Notes: a model not told the origin generated them from the letters alone. A DNA stretch of 64,000 nucleotides from Aeoliella straminimaris (GCF_024054565.1 NZ_JAMXLR010000077.1:124001-188000); one strand, 5' to 3'; shown: positions 7,932 to 17,595, counted from the first letter of the stretch. Made by a program: numbers and translations.

Positions 7932-9570
7932 TAGCGCCGCCGTCGGGGGTGATGCGGAAGCCGCCGTCCGTCTGCGTGAAGCTTCCCTCGGTGGCGTTCA
8001 CCCGGTAGTCGTGCGATTGGAACGAGCAGTCGAGCGACTTGGCTTGCACGCGGGTAAAGGGCAGATCCGCGTCGGGGGCGGCGCGGAACTCGGCCCACCA
8101 GTCGGCGCTCAAGCCTTCCAAAGCGATGTGCATGGTCCGTTCGGCAAGTTCGATCACCAACGCGCCTTCGACATTCGTCAGCGGCCACAAGATGCGTAGC
8201 TCGCCCGGTTGGGGGCTGGTGACTTCTGGCTCGCCGCCGGTCAACTCTACGTCTTGGCCATCGATGCGGGCTTTGAACACGATGCCGGCCAGCACCTCGC
8301 GGGAGCTCCAATGAAAACCGTCGACCACCGGCTGGGCGTAGAACTCCACCGCCGGGCTGGTGATCTTCTGCTTCAGGATGGGCGACTCGACCGACTCGTC
8401 GAACAGGTGGATGTCGCGAATTCTCAGGTGGCGATCCTGCCAGATGAGGCTGGTGCGATAAAAGCGGCTGTTGAACCACACCGTCTGGCGGGTGTCGTCA
8501 CGCAGCGGCGATTGGTAGGTCATCGACGTCGCAGGCGTGGTCTCAAAGTTCCGGCGGAACCACTCGCCCGACTCGTGCAGCGTCTCAACGCGCACTTTGC
8601 CTTCGTCGCGCAGCTGGGCGATGAGCGGGAACTGGTACTCGAGGCCACGATGCATGCCGTCCCAGGTAAAGGAATTCTCCTGTCCGGCCTGGGTATAGTT
8701 GAAGGCCAGGCACTCGCCGTCGACAAAGTTCTCGAGGAACCAGTCGACCCATGCCGCATCGCCACCACTGTCGCCATACACGGGCTCCAGCGAAATCACG
8801 CCCTGGTGCGTGTGGCCAATGCCGTTGTCGTACTGCCGCAACGGATCGCTGCCGAGCATGCGGAACACGGGAACGGGTATCTGCTGCGACTCGGTCTGCG
8901 CGGGCATGTAGGCATTCACCTTGCTGGGGTAGTAGGCCTGATTCCAGTACCCGCCCCATAGGGTGTAGCCATCGGTGCCAACCTGGTCCTTGCAGTTGGC
9001 GCTGGCGACAATGCCGTAGCGATCGCGCATGTATTGCAGCGTATGAGCATCGATAAACCACGAAGCGACCGACTTGGGGTAGTAACCAAACGCTTTCTTG
9101 AAGTCGGCCATGTAGACGTCGACCAGCTTCTCGCGCTGCTCGGGCGTGTAGCCAGACGCGAACCCAACGTCGGCGTGCCAGTCCCAGGGAAAGCGGCCCC
9201 GCCACTCGAGCCCGGCCTTCTCCACCAGCGGCTGCGGCAGTTCCCACCAGGCGCCGATTTCGAACTGCTCGTCCGGCAGCCCCTCGAGCAACTGCTGATA
9301 CCGCGATTCCATCAACGCGTCGTACTGCAACAGAAACGTACCGGGCAACTTGTGCTGCTTCATCAACTCGGTCTGCTTCACCACGGTCTCGTACAACACG
9401 TCCTCGGTAATGGCCTCGCTGCGGGGTTCGAGCAGCCGAATGAAGTTCACGATGTTCACGATCCGCGGCGCCCGGGCTTCGGCCTTGGAGTCTTCGGCCC
9501 GAGCCGTAATGCATGCGGTGAAGAGGAGAATCGTCGAACAAGCAATAGCAACGTATCGCATGGAATTCAT
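7900..9570 (-). CDS. Secreted hypothetical protein with deacetylase/GH57-38-like features
   Basis: I chose the start at 9570 because it places a signal peptide first (IACSTILLFTACITARAED); 9561 is an equally good ATG. The mature part includes VNIVNFIRLLEP, IGAWWELPQP, WHADVGFASGYTPEQR and SVASWFIDAHTLQYM. These read like a metal-dependent polysaccharide deacetylase or GH57/GH38-type barrel. The last 200 residues look like a beta-sandwich. The exact family is not recognised. It is about 556 residues long and convergent with the PEP-CTERM gene. Confidence 0.7.
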   Translation of the reverse strand: MNSMRYVAIACSTILLFTACITARAEDSKAEARAPRIVNIVNFIRLLEPRSEAITEDVLYETVVKQTELMKQHKLPGTFLLQYDALMESRYQQLLEGLPDEQFEIGAWWELPQPLVEKAGLEWRGRFPWDWHADVGFASGYTPEQREKLVDVYMADFKKAFGYYPKSVASWFIDAHTLQYMRDRYGIVASANCKDQVGTDGYTLWGGYWNQAYYPSKVNAYMPAQTESQQIPVPVFRMLGSDPLRQYDNGIGHTHQGVISLEPVYGDSGGDAAWVDWFLENFVDGECLAFNYTQAGQENSFTWDGMHRGLEYQFPLIAQLRDEGKVRVETLHESGEWFRRNFETTPATSMTYQSPLRDDTRQTVWFNSRFYRTSLIWQDRHLRIRDIHLFDESVESPILKQKITSPAVEFYAQPVVDGFHWSSREVLAGIVFKARIDGQDVELTGGEPEVTSPQPGELRILWPLTNVEGALVIELAERTMHIALEGLSADWWAEFRAAPDADLPFTRVQAKSLDCSFQSHDYRVNATEGSFTQTDGGFRITPDGGAITLRPAIGGE

Positions 9571-9845
9571 CGGGGAAGTAGTGGGTCGGAAGGCGTTTCG
9601 CAGGAGTCGCAAGTTCGCCATGGAAGGTGAGGGCACACCCTTACGCTTTTATATGGTAACCGCGGCAGTTTTTGACAGGAAATCTTGCCAGGACCCTCAA
9701 GTATTAGGGACAGCAGTAATCGGAGGCCGCGGTCCAATACCCGTGGATCGTGCTTCGCTCGTGCCGGACCGGTGAGGCCGTTATAACCACGTGTTGGACG
9801 CCGAGGTCTAAGCGGTGCGTAAACTCGACAACCCAAGGTGGTTTG

Positions 9846-10223
9846 ATGAACGACTCGAACGATCAACCGCTGCCCTGCATCGGCGCCATGGCGCTGGCCG
9901 TGGTGTTGCACGTAGTGGCCCTCGTTGCGCTGGTGATGGTGCTGGTGTTTGTGGTTCCGCTGCTACGGGAGGTGTACGCCGAGATGGACCTGCCACTGTC
10001 GCCGAACGTCCTCTGGCTGGTGCGGCTGTCGCAGTTGGCCGTCTCGTACTGGTACGCGCTGCTTGGCATGGGACTGATTGCCGATATCGCGCTGGTGTGC
10101 TTGTTGGGGTGGACCCGGTTTCTCGCCGACAAGGTGCTGCCGCTGGTGAACTACGCGGTGCTGCTGGGTACACTGCTGCTGGTCACCATGATGATGCTCG
10201 TGCTGATGACACCATTTGGATAG
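9846..10223 (+). CDS. Small three-helix membrane protein
   Basis: ATG at 9846 follows GGTGG and begins MNDSNDQPLP. The 125-residue product has three strong hydrophobic segments (about 14-37, 57-80 and 95-120). The stretch VPLLREVYAEMDLPLSPN resembles the periplasm-facing loop of GspF/PilC membrane proteins, but far too little is present to claim a secretion role. It lies upstream of the aquaporin gene, with about 100 bp between. Confidence 0.7.
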   Translation: MNDSNDQPLPCIGAMALAVVLHVVALVALVMVLVFVVPLLREVYAEMDLPLSPNVLWLVRLSQLAVSYWYALLGMGLIADIALVCLLGWTRFLADKVLPLVNYAVLLGTLLLVTMMMLVLMTPFG

Positions 10224-10329
10224 CAAGTGACTCCCCAACGGCTGCGCGAGCCGTTATAACTGTGTGAAACTCCCGCCGCCATCGCTTGGGCGGCCCACCG
10301 TAGGAGCCCACCAGACAAAGGCGGATTAG

Positions 10330-11091
10330 ATGGAAGCGTATCTCGGCGAGTTTCTCGGTACCGCGCTGTTGATCCTGCTGGGAGGCGGCGTGTGCGCAAA
10401 CGTGTCGCTGCCGCAGACCAAAGGGCAGGGTAGTGGCTGGATCGTCATCTCCTTCGGGTGGGCGATGGCCGTGTTCGTCGCGGTGTGGTGCGTGGGCGAG
10501 ATGAGCGGCGCGCACATCAATCCGGCCGTGACGATTGGATTGGCCGCCGCCGACGAATTCGAGTGGGCCAAAGTGCCCGGCTTTCTCACCGCGCAACTGG
10601 CGGGGGCCATGGTCGGTGCGGCCGTGGTGTGGCTCGCTTATTACGACCACTTCAAGGCCTGCGACGAGCCGGCCACCAAGCTCGGCGTGTTTGCCACAGG
10701 GCCGGCGATTCGCAACTATCCCTTCAATGTACTCTCCGAAGTGGTGGGCACCTTCGTCTTGGTGCTGGCCGTGCTGTTGGCGGCCGATCCGTCGGTAGAG
10801 TGGCCCTCGCCGACTTCTTCGACTGCGGAAGAGCAGGTCACGACCAAGGTGGGCCTCGGTGCATTGGGGGCCCTGCCGGTTGGGCTGTTGGTGCTGGCGA
10901 TTGGATTGAGCCTGGGCGGCACGACGGGCTACGCGATTAACCCGGCCCGCGACCTCGGTCCCCGCATCGCCCATGCCTTGCTGCCTATCCCGGCCAAGGG
11001 GTCCAGCGATTGGTCTTACGCGTGGGTGCCAATCGCCGGACCGCTGATCGGGGCCTTGCTGGCCGCCGTGGTTGTCCGCATCATCGGATGA
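10330..11091 (+). CDS. glpF: MIP-family channel, aquaglyceroporin type
   Basis: Both pore signatures are present: SGAHINPAVT (NPA at residues 64-66) and GYAINPARD (NPA at 204-206). The Asp after the second NPAR is the residue that marks glycerol facilitators rather than strict water channels. The length (253 residues) and six hydrophobic segments fit the family. The product should move glycerol, and possibly other small neutral solutes, across the cytoplasmic membrane. No glycerol kinase or dehydrogenase lies nearby, so the physiological substrate is open. Confidence 0.92.
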   Translation: MEAYLGEFLGTALLILLGGGVCANVSLPQTKGQGSGWIVISFGWAMAVFVAVWCVGEMSGAHINPAVTIGLAAADEFEWAKVPGFLTAQLAGAMVGAAVVWLAYYDHFKACDEPATKLGVFATGPAIRNYPFNVLSEVVGTFVLVLAVLLAADPSVEWPSPTSSTAEEQVTTKVGLGALGALPVGLLVLAIGLSLGGTTGYAINPARDLGPRIAHALLPIPAKGSSDWSYAWVPIAGPLIGALLAAVVVRIIG

Positions 11092-11293
11092 CGAAACGCC
11101 CGGCGTTGCCTAGAATGCCAGTAGACGCGTAGCATGGCGGCCGAACATCGGCAGCCACTGACGTGTCTCAACTCCCACCTGCAGCGCCGAACTCGGACCG
11201 CGGCGGCATGGATCAAGCCGCCCCCGTCGAGCGCCATCAAGCAATCGTGTCGCACGCTGCCGCGATTGTTCGTTTCGTGTCGAAGATAGGTTT

Positions 11294-12634
11294 ATGGAAA
11301 ACGACCCGCCCCCCGAGCCCAAGCACCTTCCGGATCCCACGCCGACTCACCCCCTGCAGATTTCCACATTCCGCGCTTACCTGGTGGTGCGACTTTGCAC
11401 CATCGTCAGCGCCTCGGGCATGCGGCTGATTGTCGCCTGGCAGGCGTACAACGTGGCTCGCGAAACAATGTCCACGGCCGGTGCCGCGGCGCAGTTGGGT
11501 TTGATCGGTCTGATCCAGTTCGTCGCCCTGTTCCTGCTGACCCCGCTGGCGGGGCTTGTTGCCGATCGGTTCAAACGAACTCGCATCGCCAAAGTCACGC
11601 TGAGCATGCTGTTGGCTGTGGCCGCCGTGTTGGCCATGGCCAGCTACGAAGGCTGGATCAGCCTGCCGCTGATCTTCGTTCTGGCGGCCGTGCTGGGGGC
11701 GGTGCGAGCGTTTCAGGCGCCCGCCATTGGGTCGCTGGCGCCGAATATCGTGCCGCCGCTGCTGTTGCCGCGGGCGATCGCCTTCAGTTCCATCATCTGG
11801 CAGACCGGCAGCATCGTCGGCCCCGCGATTGCCGGCTACGCCTACGCCGTGCAGCCCCACTGGGCTTACCTGGTGAGCGCACTGTTGTTCGGCCTGGCCC
11901 TGATCGGCCTGTTCGTGGTGGGCCACGTTCCCCAATCGCCACCTCAGAAGGACCGCCATCCGATACGGCAGATCGTCGACGGGCTGAACTACGTCCGCAC
12001 CAACCGACTGGTTTTCGGGGCCATCACGCTCGACCTGTTTGCGGTGCTGCTGGCCGGCACCACGGCGCTGCTGCCAGTGTATGCCCGCGACATTTTGCAC
12101 GTGGGGTCCGAAGGACTGGGGCAACTGGCCGCCGCGCCGGGCATCGGTGCGGGGCTAACCGCACTGTGGTTTTCGTTCTGGCCGCTCAAGCATAACGTGG
12201 GACCCAAGATGATGTGGGCGGTGGTGGTGTTCGGTCTGGCCACAATGCTGTTCGGAGCCACCGCCTTCCTGCCGGCGTCGAATGCCCTGTGGGTGGCGCT
12301 GGCCGCGATGGCCGTGTGGGGCAGCGCCGACATGTTCTCGGTATTCGTGCGGCAGTCGCTCATCCAGATCCACACGCCCGATGCGATGCGGGGCCGCGTG
12401 AGCTCGGTGTCGATGCTCAGCATCTCGGCCTCCAACGAATTGGGCGAAGCCGAAAGCGGTTTTCTGGCCGCGCTCATTGGCCCGGTCGGCGCCGTAATTG
12501 CCGGCGGCGCCGGCGCCATCGTGGTAACCCTCGCCTGGCTGCGACTGTTCCCCGAGCTACGCTATGCACGGAGCTTTGATCCACCGGAGGACCTGCACGA
12601 GAAGCGGCTGGAAGGCGGGCTGCAGGCGTCCTGA
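11294..12634 (+). CDS. MFS transporter of the EntS-like (MFS_3) group
   Basis: The 446-residue product has about twelve hydrophobic segments. Typical features are STFRAYLVVRL near the start, the A-motif-like GLVADRFKRTR between helices 2 and 3, and MRGRVSSVSML in the second half. This matches the MFS_3 / enterobactin exporter-like family of the inner membrane. The exported compound is unknown, and no siderophore or antibiotic genes are adjacent. Confidence 0.85.
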   Translation: MENDPPPEPKHLPDPTPTHPLQISTFRAYLVVRLCTIVSASGMRLIVAWQAYNVARETMSTAGAAAQLGLIGLIQFVALFLLTPLAGLVADRFKRTRIAKVTLSMLLAVAAVLAMASYEGWISLPLIFVLAAVLGAVRAFQAPAIGSLAPNIVPPLLLPRAIAFSSIIWQTGSIVGPAIAGYAYAVQPHWAYLVSALLFGLALIGLFVVGHVPQSPPQKDRHPIRQIVDGLNYVRTNRLVFGAITLDLFAVLLAGTTALLPVYARDILHVGSEGLGQLAAAPGIGAGLTALWFSFWPLKHNVGPKMMWAVVVFGLATMLFGATAFLPASNALWVALAAMAVWGSADMFSVFVRQSLIQIHTPDAMRGRVSSVSMLSISASNELGEAESGFLAALIGPVGAVIAGGAGAIVVTLAWLRLFPELRYARSFDPPEDLHEKRLEGGLQAS

Positions 12635-12712
12635 GTGATGAAACGATTTCTGCTTGCGGGACGTCGATTTCAGTTGGTCGGGGGACGGTAGAGATATCTT
12701 CAATAGCAAACA

Positions 12713-12751
12713 CCGGGGCAACGCTATCCATTTTGGACGGCGTTGTCCCGG
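12713..12751. terminator. Hairpin between convergent genes
   Basis: CCGGGGCAACGC pairs with GCGTTGTCCCGG, with one mismatch in 12, around a 15-base loop. It sits between the 3' ends of the MFS gene and the DUF1080 gene, where a bidirectional terminator is expected. There is no clear T-run on either side. Confidence 0.4.
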
Positions 12752-12787
12752 CGAGTTATCTTCTGCCAGCAGTCTGCCTGCAGCTAC

Positions 12788-13462
12788 TTACAGCTTCTTG
12801 ATCCGCAAGTTCCGCCAGCGGACTTCATAAGGACCTTCATTCCCGCCGATGGCGTGCACCTGCAGGCCGATGAAACCCTTGGGGTGGGTCTTGTAGATTT
12901 CCTCGTCGGTCAGGTCGGCCACTGGCTCGCCGTTGACGAAGGTCTGAATCCGCGGGCCCTTGGCTACGATGCGGTAGTGGTTCCACTCGCCGTCTTTGAA
13001 ATGCTTGTGCGGAATCAGCTTGTCGTCCGGGATCAGCCAACCGCGACCGGTGGCCTCGCCGTAGATGTAGCCGGCCTCGGCGCCTGCGCTGCCACTGGCT
13101 TCAATCTCCACCTGCGGTCCGTTCACGCGGCCCGTGTTGTAGACGGACTTGCCGGGACCTTTCTCTGTCTTCGAGCGAATCTGCACGCCCGAGTTCAGCG
13201 GGTTGTCGACCTTAACGTCGAACTCCAGTTCGAAGTCGCCGTAAGGCACCACCGAGCAGAGGAACGAGTTGGGGCTGCCAGGATTCGTGCGGCCGACGAT
13301 CGCATCGTCCTCGACACTGTACTTGGCAGTGCCATTCTTGAGGGTCCAGCCTTCGAGCGTCTTGCCATTGAACATCGATGTCCATTCCTCCGCCGTGGCG
13401 GTGGTGCAGGTGGCAAGAACAAAGCAAAGTGACAGTGCCAGCGTGAGTTGCAATCGAGACAT
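12788..13462 (-). CDS. Secreted DUF1080 (3-keto-disaccharide hydrolase) protein
   Basis: The start at 13462 gives a signal peptide (LTLALSLCFVLATCTTATAE). EEWTSMFNGKTLEGWTLKNG, GDFELEFDVKV, NSGVQIRS and GFIGLQVH are the classic DUF1080 signatures of a concanavalin-like jelly roll. Members of this family have been characterised as 3-keto-glucoside hydrolases and are hugely expanded in Planctomycetes. The product is 224 residues and predicted to be exported. Divergent CDS or pathway partners are not adjacent; a sulfatase follows upstream on the same strand. Confidence 0.92.
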   Translation of the reverse strand: MSRLQLTLALSLCFVLATCTTATAEEWTSMFNGKTLEGWTLKNGTAKYSVEDDAIVGRTNPGSPNSFLCSVVPYGDFELEFDVKVDNPLNSGVQIRSKTEKGPGKSVYNTGRVNGPQVEIEASGSAGAEAGYIYGEATGRGWLIPDDKLIPHKHFKDGEWNHYRIVAKGPRIQTFVNGEPVADLTDEEIYKTHPKGFIGLQVHAIGGNEGPYEVRWRNLRIKKL

Positions 13463-13659
13463 GAGGGGGCTCGCCTGGTAGGAGGGAAGGGAAGGTGGGA
13501 AGGCCCCATTGTAATCCACCGCCGAGGGCGCGAGCAAAGGCTTTTGGGTTGGAGAAGTCGGTGAATTGCCACGCTGATTCTGGTCAGCATACGTGCCAGC
13601 GAGAAAGCGGAGACGGTATGCGGAATGCTCACCTGCCGCGCCGGGCTGTCGAGGTGGTC

Positions 13660-15105
13660 CTAGTAGCCATTCTTCTCCAAATAGCTCTTTAGATACTTCG
13701 CGCGATAGGGATAGCCGTCGAACGGGGCGTCACCGTCGGTGAAGCGTGGGTCGCCCGTCGATTCGAGATACTTCACCAGCTGACCGCGGAGCTGCTCGAC
13801 GGTCTCGGCGTGCGCCGGATCGTCGGCCAGGTTGTGGACCTGGTCGGGGTCCGCCTGGCAATCGTACAGTTCCACCGGCGGGCGCTTGGCGAAGCACAGC
13901 GCGTAGTAGGGGGCCACGTCAGGATCGTCCTGGTGGGCGATCAGCCACTGCTTGGTTGGGCCGTCGTCGCAATCCGCGTACTTGTCGATCGGATGGGTTG
14001 CTCCCTCGGGCACACCGGCTGGCCAGCGCTCGGGGTCGACGTTCAGGATCAGCAGCCATCGGTCGGTGCGAATCGCGCGAGCAGGATAGCCGTCCATGGT
14101 GGGTATCTTTTGGGCCGGCACGTGGCGTTCGCGGCCGTACACTACGAATTCGCGGCCGGCGGGCTGGCTCGGCTCTTCGACCCCCATTTCGCCCAGCAGC
14201 GAGTGCCCGGTCATTTCCTCGGGTATCGGTACGCCGGCCGCTTGGAGAAATGTGGGTGCGAGGTCCGTTAGCGAAACGAACTCTTCGAACTGTTGGCCCG
14301 GATTGATTTTTTTGCCCCAACGAATGGCCAGCGGCACGCGCGAACCCCAGTCGTACAGGTTGCCCTTGCACCGTGGGAAGGGCATGCCATGGTCGCCGGT
14401 CATCACGATGATGGTATTCTCCAACTCGCCCGCCTCTTCAATCAGCCGGATCGCGGCGGCGACGTCGCTGTCCCACCGCTGTACTTCAAAGTAATAGTCG
14501 GCGATGTCGCTGCGAATCTCGGGCTTATCGGGGTAGAAGCTGGGCACCGGCACCTTGGCCAGGTCCATGCCCGACTCGCCGCCGGAGCCTTTCTTGTAAG
14601 GACGGTGGGGATCGGAGGTGCCGAACCAGAAGCAGAACGGCTTATCCGCGTCACGCTGCTTCATGAACTTGGTGAACTTCGAGCCCGGGCCGCAGGGATG
14701 CTCCTTGTAGCCGAGCGCCGTGTGATCGCCGGGACCCCATGCCTTTCGCCAGTGGCCGATCTGATAGCCAGCGTCGCGCAACAGGAACATGAAGTTCGGG
14801 TGCGCCGGATCGAGCGAACTGTGCAGGTTTGCGCCCTGGCCGAGTCGATAGAACTGCTGACCGGTGAGGATCGCGTTGCGGCTGGGGGTGCAACTGGGGC
14901 TGGAGATGTACGCCCGATCGAACAACACGCCCTGGCGGGCCAGATCGTCGAACGTGGGCGTCTCGACTACCGGATCGCCATACACCCCGGCGTGGGGCCA
15001 GCCCCAATCGTCGGCCATGCAAAAGAGAATGTTCGGCCGCTCGTCGGCCAGCAGATTGCCTGTGAGAGCACACAGGACACACAGCATCACGGCTTGTCGA
15101 AACAC
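13660..15105 (-). CDS. Secreted type I sulfatase
   Basis: A signal peptide is followed by RPNILFCMADDWGW, with the metal-binding Asp pair. SCTPSRNAILTG carries Cys72, the residue converted to formylglycine in the C-x-P-x-R signature. TGDHGMPFPRCKGNLYDWGS supplies the second metal-binding set. The length of 481 residues is normal. It should hydrolyse sulfate esters of carbohydrate in the periplasm or outside. It needs a formylglycine-generating enzyme, which is not in the window. A DUF1080 gene lies downstream on the same strand, about 200 bp away. Confidence 0.93.
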   Translation of the reverse strand: MFRQAVMLCVLCALTGNLLADERPNILFCMADDWGWPHAGVYGDPVVETPTFDDLARQGVLFDRAYISSPSCTPSRNAILTGQQFYRLGQGANLHSSLDPAHPNFMFLLRDAGYQIGHWRKAWGPGDHTALGYKEHPCGPGSKFTKFMKQRDADKPFCFWFGTSDPHRPYKKGSGGESGMDLAKVPVPSFYPDKPEIRSDIADYYFEVQRWDSDVAAAIRLIEEAGELENTIIVMTGDHGMPFPRCKGNLYDWGSRVPLAIRWGKKINPGQQFEEFVSLTDLAPTFLQAAGVPIPEEMTGHSLLGEMGVEEPSQPAGREFVVYGRERHVPAQKIPTMDGYPARAIRTDRWLLILNVDPERWPAGVPEGATHPIDKYADCDDGPTKQWLIAHQDDPDVAPYYALCFAKRPPVELYDCQADPDQVHNLADDPAHAETVEQLRGQLVKYLESTGDPRFTDGDAPFDGYPYRAKYLKSYLEKNGY

Positions 15106-15226
15106 GGTGGAACTCCGGTTGCAGAACTGGGGTAGCTCAATGCGAGTTAACTCCAGTTATAGCAAAGCCACAAGGGCCGTGCGCGTTTTCGACGCGTTAA
15201 CGCTGCTGGTCCGACCGGGGGTGCAC

Positions 15227-15982
15227 TCAGCCGGCAGCTTCGATTTCGGCCATCACTTCGTCCGAGATATCGAAGTTCGCCGCCACGTTCTGCACGTCGT
15301 CGTGGTCGTCGAGTCGCTCCATCAACTTCAGCACGTTGCGGGCGTCGTCCACGCTCAGGTCGATGGTGTCCTTGGGCACCCAGGTCAGGTCGCGGCTCTC
15401 GGTTTCGATCTCCGCGGCGGCGATAGCATCGCACACGTCGGAGTAAGCATCCGGCTCGCACACTACTTCGTAGCTGCCGTCTTCGTGGCGGACGTCGTCG
15501 GCACCGGCTTCGATGGCCAGTTCCATCAGCGATTCTTCGTTGGTCTTGTCGTCCGCGATGACAATCACGCCCTTGCGGTCGAACGTCCAGGCCGCGCAAC
15601 CGGTGGCGCCGAGCTTGCCACCGCACACTTCGAACAGCTTGCGAATCTCGGGTGCGGTGCGATTGCGGTTGTCGGTCAGGATTTCGCACATGATGGCGAC
15701 GCCGGCCGGGCCGATGCCTTCGTACAGCACCTCTTCCAGGTTGCCACCATCCAGTTCGCCGGTGCCTTTCTTGATGGCCCGCTCGATGTTGTCCTTGGGC
15801 ATCGAGACCGCTTTGGCGTCGTTGATGGCGTAGCGAAGCCGGAGATTGGCATCCGGGTCGCCGCCACCCATTCGCGCAGCGACGATGATGGCCTTGGAGA
15901 GTTTGCTCCACACCTTGCCACGCTTGGCGTCGATAGCCGACTTTTTGCGGGCGATGTTCGCCCAGTGCGAATGTCCTGCCAT
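15227..15982 (-). CDS. YebC/PmpR-family protein
   Basis: The start MAGHSHWANIARKKSAIDAK is the family signature, and GGGDPDANLRLRYAINDAK follows. The middle domain contains YEGIGPAGVAIMCEILTDNR. The 251-residue length is normal. YebC-type proteins have been described as DNA-binding regulators and, more recently, as ribosome-associated factors that help translate polyproline stretches. The acidic C-terminus is usual. It follows the endonuclease III-like gene on the minus strand. Confidence 0.95.
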   Translation of the reverse strand: MAGHSHWANIARKKSAIDAKRGKVWSKLSKAIIVAARMGGGDPDANLRLRYAINDAKAVSMPKDNIERAIKKGTGELDGGNLEEVLYEGIGPAGVAIMCEILTDNRNRTAPEIRKLFEVCGGKLGATGCAAWTFDRKGVIVIADDKTNEESLMELAIEAGADDVRHEDGSYEVVCEPDAYSDVCDAIAAAEIETESRDLTWVPKDTIDLSVDDARNVLKLMERLDDHDDVQNVAANFDISDEVMAEIEAAG

Positions 15983-16010
15983 ACTCAGTCAGTGACCAAT
16001 TGTCAATGAA

Positions 16011-16042
16011 CAATGACCAATGTTCGCAAGCATTGGTCATTG
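16011..16042. repeat. Perfect 12-bp inverted repeat between two minus-strand genes
   Basis: CAATGACCAATG and its exact complement flank an 8-base loop. AATGACC/GGTCATT words recur just outside it. There is no T-run. Similar AATGATCAATGACC words occur near 27650, so this is probably a dispersed low-complexity repeat. It could act as a weak transcription stop after the endonuclease III-like gene. Confidence 0.5.
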
Positions 16043-16065
16043 GTCATTGGCGCTTGGCAACTCTC

Positions 16066-16977
16066 CTACTTTGGTTTGCGTTTTACTTTCTTCTTTTTCT
16101 TGCCGGCCACTTTCTTCGTGCCGCTGCCGGTGGCCTTCTTGGCCACCTTCTTCTTCACCTTCTTCTTGGTCGGTGCGTCGTCCGCCGCCGCGGTCTTCTT
16201 GACCTTCTTCTTTTTCTTGGTCGGCGTCGCGCCGCCGGCAACCTTCTTGGCTACCTTCTTCTTTTTCTTTGGCTTGGGCGGTTCCGGCTCGGGAGCGGGC
16301 TTCTTGGGCAGGCGGCTCTTGCTGTCCGGATCGATGGCCAACAGCGCTTTCTTGGCTGTCTGCCCATAAGGGTTCTTGCCGACCTCGACCCCCAACTGGT
16401 GCAGGATGGTGGCCATCTCGACACCCTTGCTCTTCGGCACGGCACGTTCCAGGCCCGGAATGTGCCAGCCGTCGGCTTCCTTCTGGCTGATAATGTCGAA
16501 CACCAGAAACGCGGTCAGCAGGCCCTGATTGGCAGGGATGGCGTGGCCCCCCAAGGCGTTCTGAGTGACGAACGCCACGGTAAACGGCGAGGTCCCCTCG
16601 TACTTCTCGATGGTCTTCGTGGCCTGACCCAGGTTCTGCTTCTTCAGATGCTCGAGGTCGTAGACGTACACCGATTCGAACACGCTATGCAGGGTCCGCT
16701 TCAGCCGTTCGGCGGCCGTTTCGGGGTCGTTCAGCGTCTTGAGCGTCTCGGCCAGTTCCCGCTTGGTGCTCACGCGAACTTCGTTCCAGTCGAAGTACTC
16801 GGTCTTCAATCGCTCGAAAGCTTCCTCGGCTGCTTCATGGGGGGAGTTTTCCAGCAGGCACGCAAAGATCAAGTGCTCGATCAGCGTGCGATCTTTCGTC
16901 ACGCCAACCGGCTTGTAGTGCTTCTTGATCTGTCCCAGAAGCTTGGTGATGCGAGTGCCGCGATTCTGTGCTGTCAT
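16066..16977 (-). CDS. Endonuclease III-like protein with lysine-rich histone-like tail
   Basis: Residues 1-205 have the helical layout of the endonuclease III/HhH-GPD fold (DRTLIEHLIFACLLEN, then FVTQNALGGHAIPANQGLL). The catalytic positions look lost: there is no LPGVGxKTA hairpin lysine, and the segment aligned to IAVDTH reads IPANQG, giving Asn for the catalytic Asp. Residues from about 211 on are almost pure Lys, Pro and Ala (KKKKKVAKKVAGG, KKKVKKKVAKKATG), like bacterial histone H1-type tails that bind DNA or RNA. No FeS-cluster cysteines are visible. It sits just downstream of rbfA on the same strand. Most likely it is a nucleic-acid-binding protein, not a working glycosylase. Confidence 0.75.
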   Translation of the reverse strand: MTAQNRGTRITKLLGQIKKHYKPVGVTKDRTLIEHLIFACLLENSPHEAAEEAFERLKTEYFDWNEVRVSTKRELAETLKTLNDPETAAERLKRTLHSVFESVYVYDLEHLKKQNLGQATKTIEKYEGTSPFTVAFVTQNALGGHAIPANQGLLTAFLVFDIISQKEADGWHIPGLERAVPKSKGVEMATILHQLGVEVGKNPYGQTAKKALLAIDPDSKSRLPKKPAPEPEPPKPKKKKKVAKKVAGGATPTKKKKKVKKTAAADDAPTKKKVKKKVAKKATGSGTKKVAGKKKKKVKRKPK

Positions 16978-17077
16978 GGTTGCCCCTCAGGCCGATCCAC
17001 TTCTCGATTGTGCAGGTGAGGCGAGCTCTGTTGGCCGCTCGCGTTCGGCAGGTGCCGATTCCAATGGGGTGGGTAAG

Positions 17078-17506
17078 TTAGTTATCCGCCTCGGACGGCG
17101 GGTTCTCGATGCCAGCTTCCTCATCCATGGCTGCTTCATCGGGCGGAGTTGGCGCGACCTCGTCGTCGGGCAGCACCTCGCGGAGCATCTTGCTGATGGC
17201 AATCGACTGCTTCACGCCCTGGTCGAGTTCGAACTTCAGGCGGGGAGTGTAGCGGGTATCGATGCGTTGGGCGATCTTCGACTGCAGGTAGCCAGCCGAA
17301 CTCTCCAGACCCTTCAGGCAGGTCTTTTGCTTGCTCTCGCTGCCCATCACCGACACGTGGACTTTCGCCCCGCGCATGTCGGGCGTGACTTCCACGTAGG
17401 TGACGGTCACGTCCTCGATACGAGGGTCGTGCAGATCCGTGAGAATCGCCATGCTGACGACTTCGCGGATGGCTTCGGCGGCTTTTAAGACTCGACGGGA
17501 GGGCAT
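17078..17506 (-). CDS. rbfA: Ribosome-binding factor A
   Basis: RRVLKAAEAIREVVSMAI, DPRIEDVTVTYVEVTPDMRG and RYTPRLKFELDQGVKQSIAI are the conserved parts of RbfA, a KH-like protein that matures the 5' end of 16S rRNA on the 30S subunit. The 142 residues include an extra acidic tail. The gene follows infB by 89 bp, the usual nusA-infB-rbfA order. Confidence 0.95.
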   Translation of the reverse strand: MPSRRVLKAAEAIREVVSMAILTDLHDPRIEDVTVTYVEVTPDMRGAKVHVSVMGSESKQKTCLKGLESSAGYLQSKIAQRIDTRYTPRLKFELDQGVKQSIAISKMLREVLPDDEVAPTPPDEAAMDEEAGIENPPSEADN

Positions 17507-17595
17507 AAGGCGATTGAGCGGGGCTTATCGTTGAAAGGCCGGTGGACGAACGTCAGACGCTTCCCGCAGCTGTACCGGTCTGCGGGGCTCTGCGA

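Noticed and set aside
15000..17000. Long plus-strand frames across yebC and the endonuclease III-like gene
   Set aside because: They are antisense shadows; the minus-strand genes show clear family motifs.
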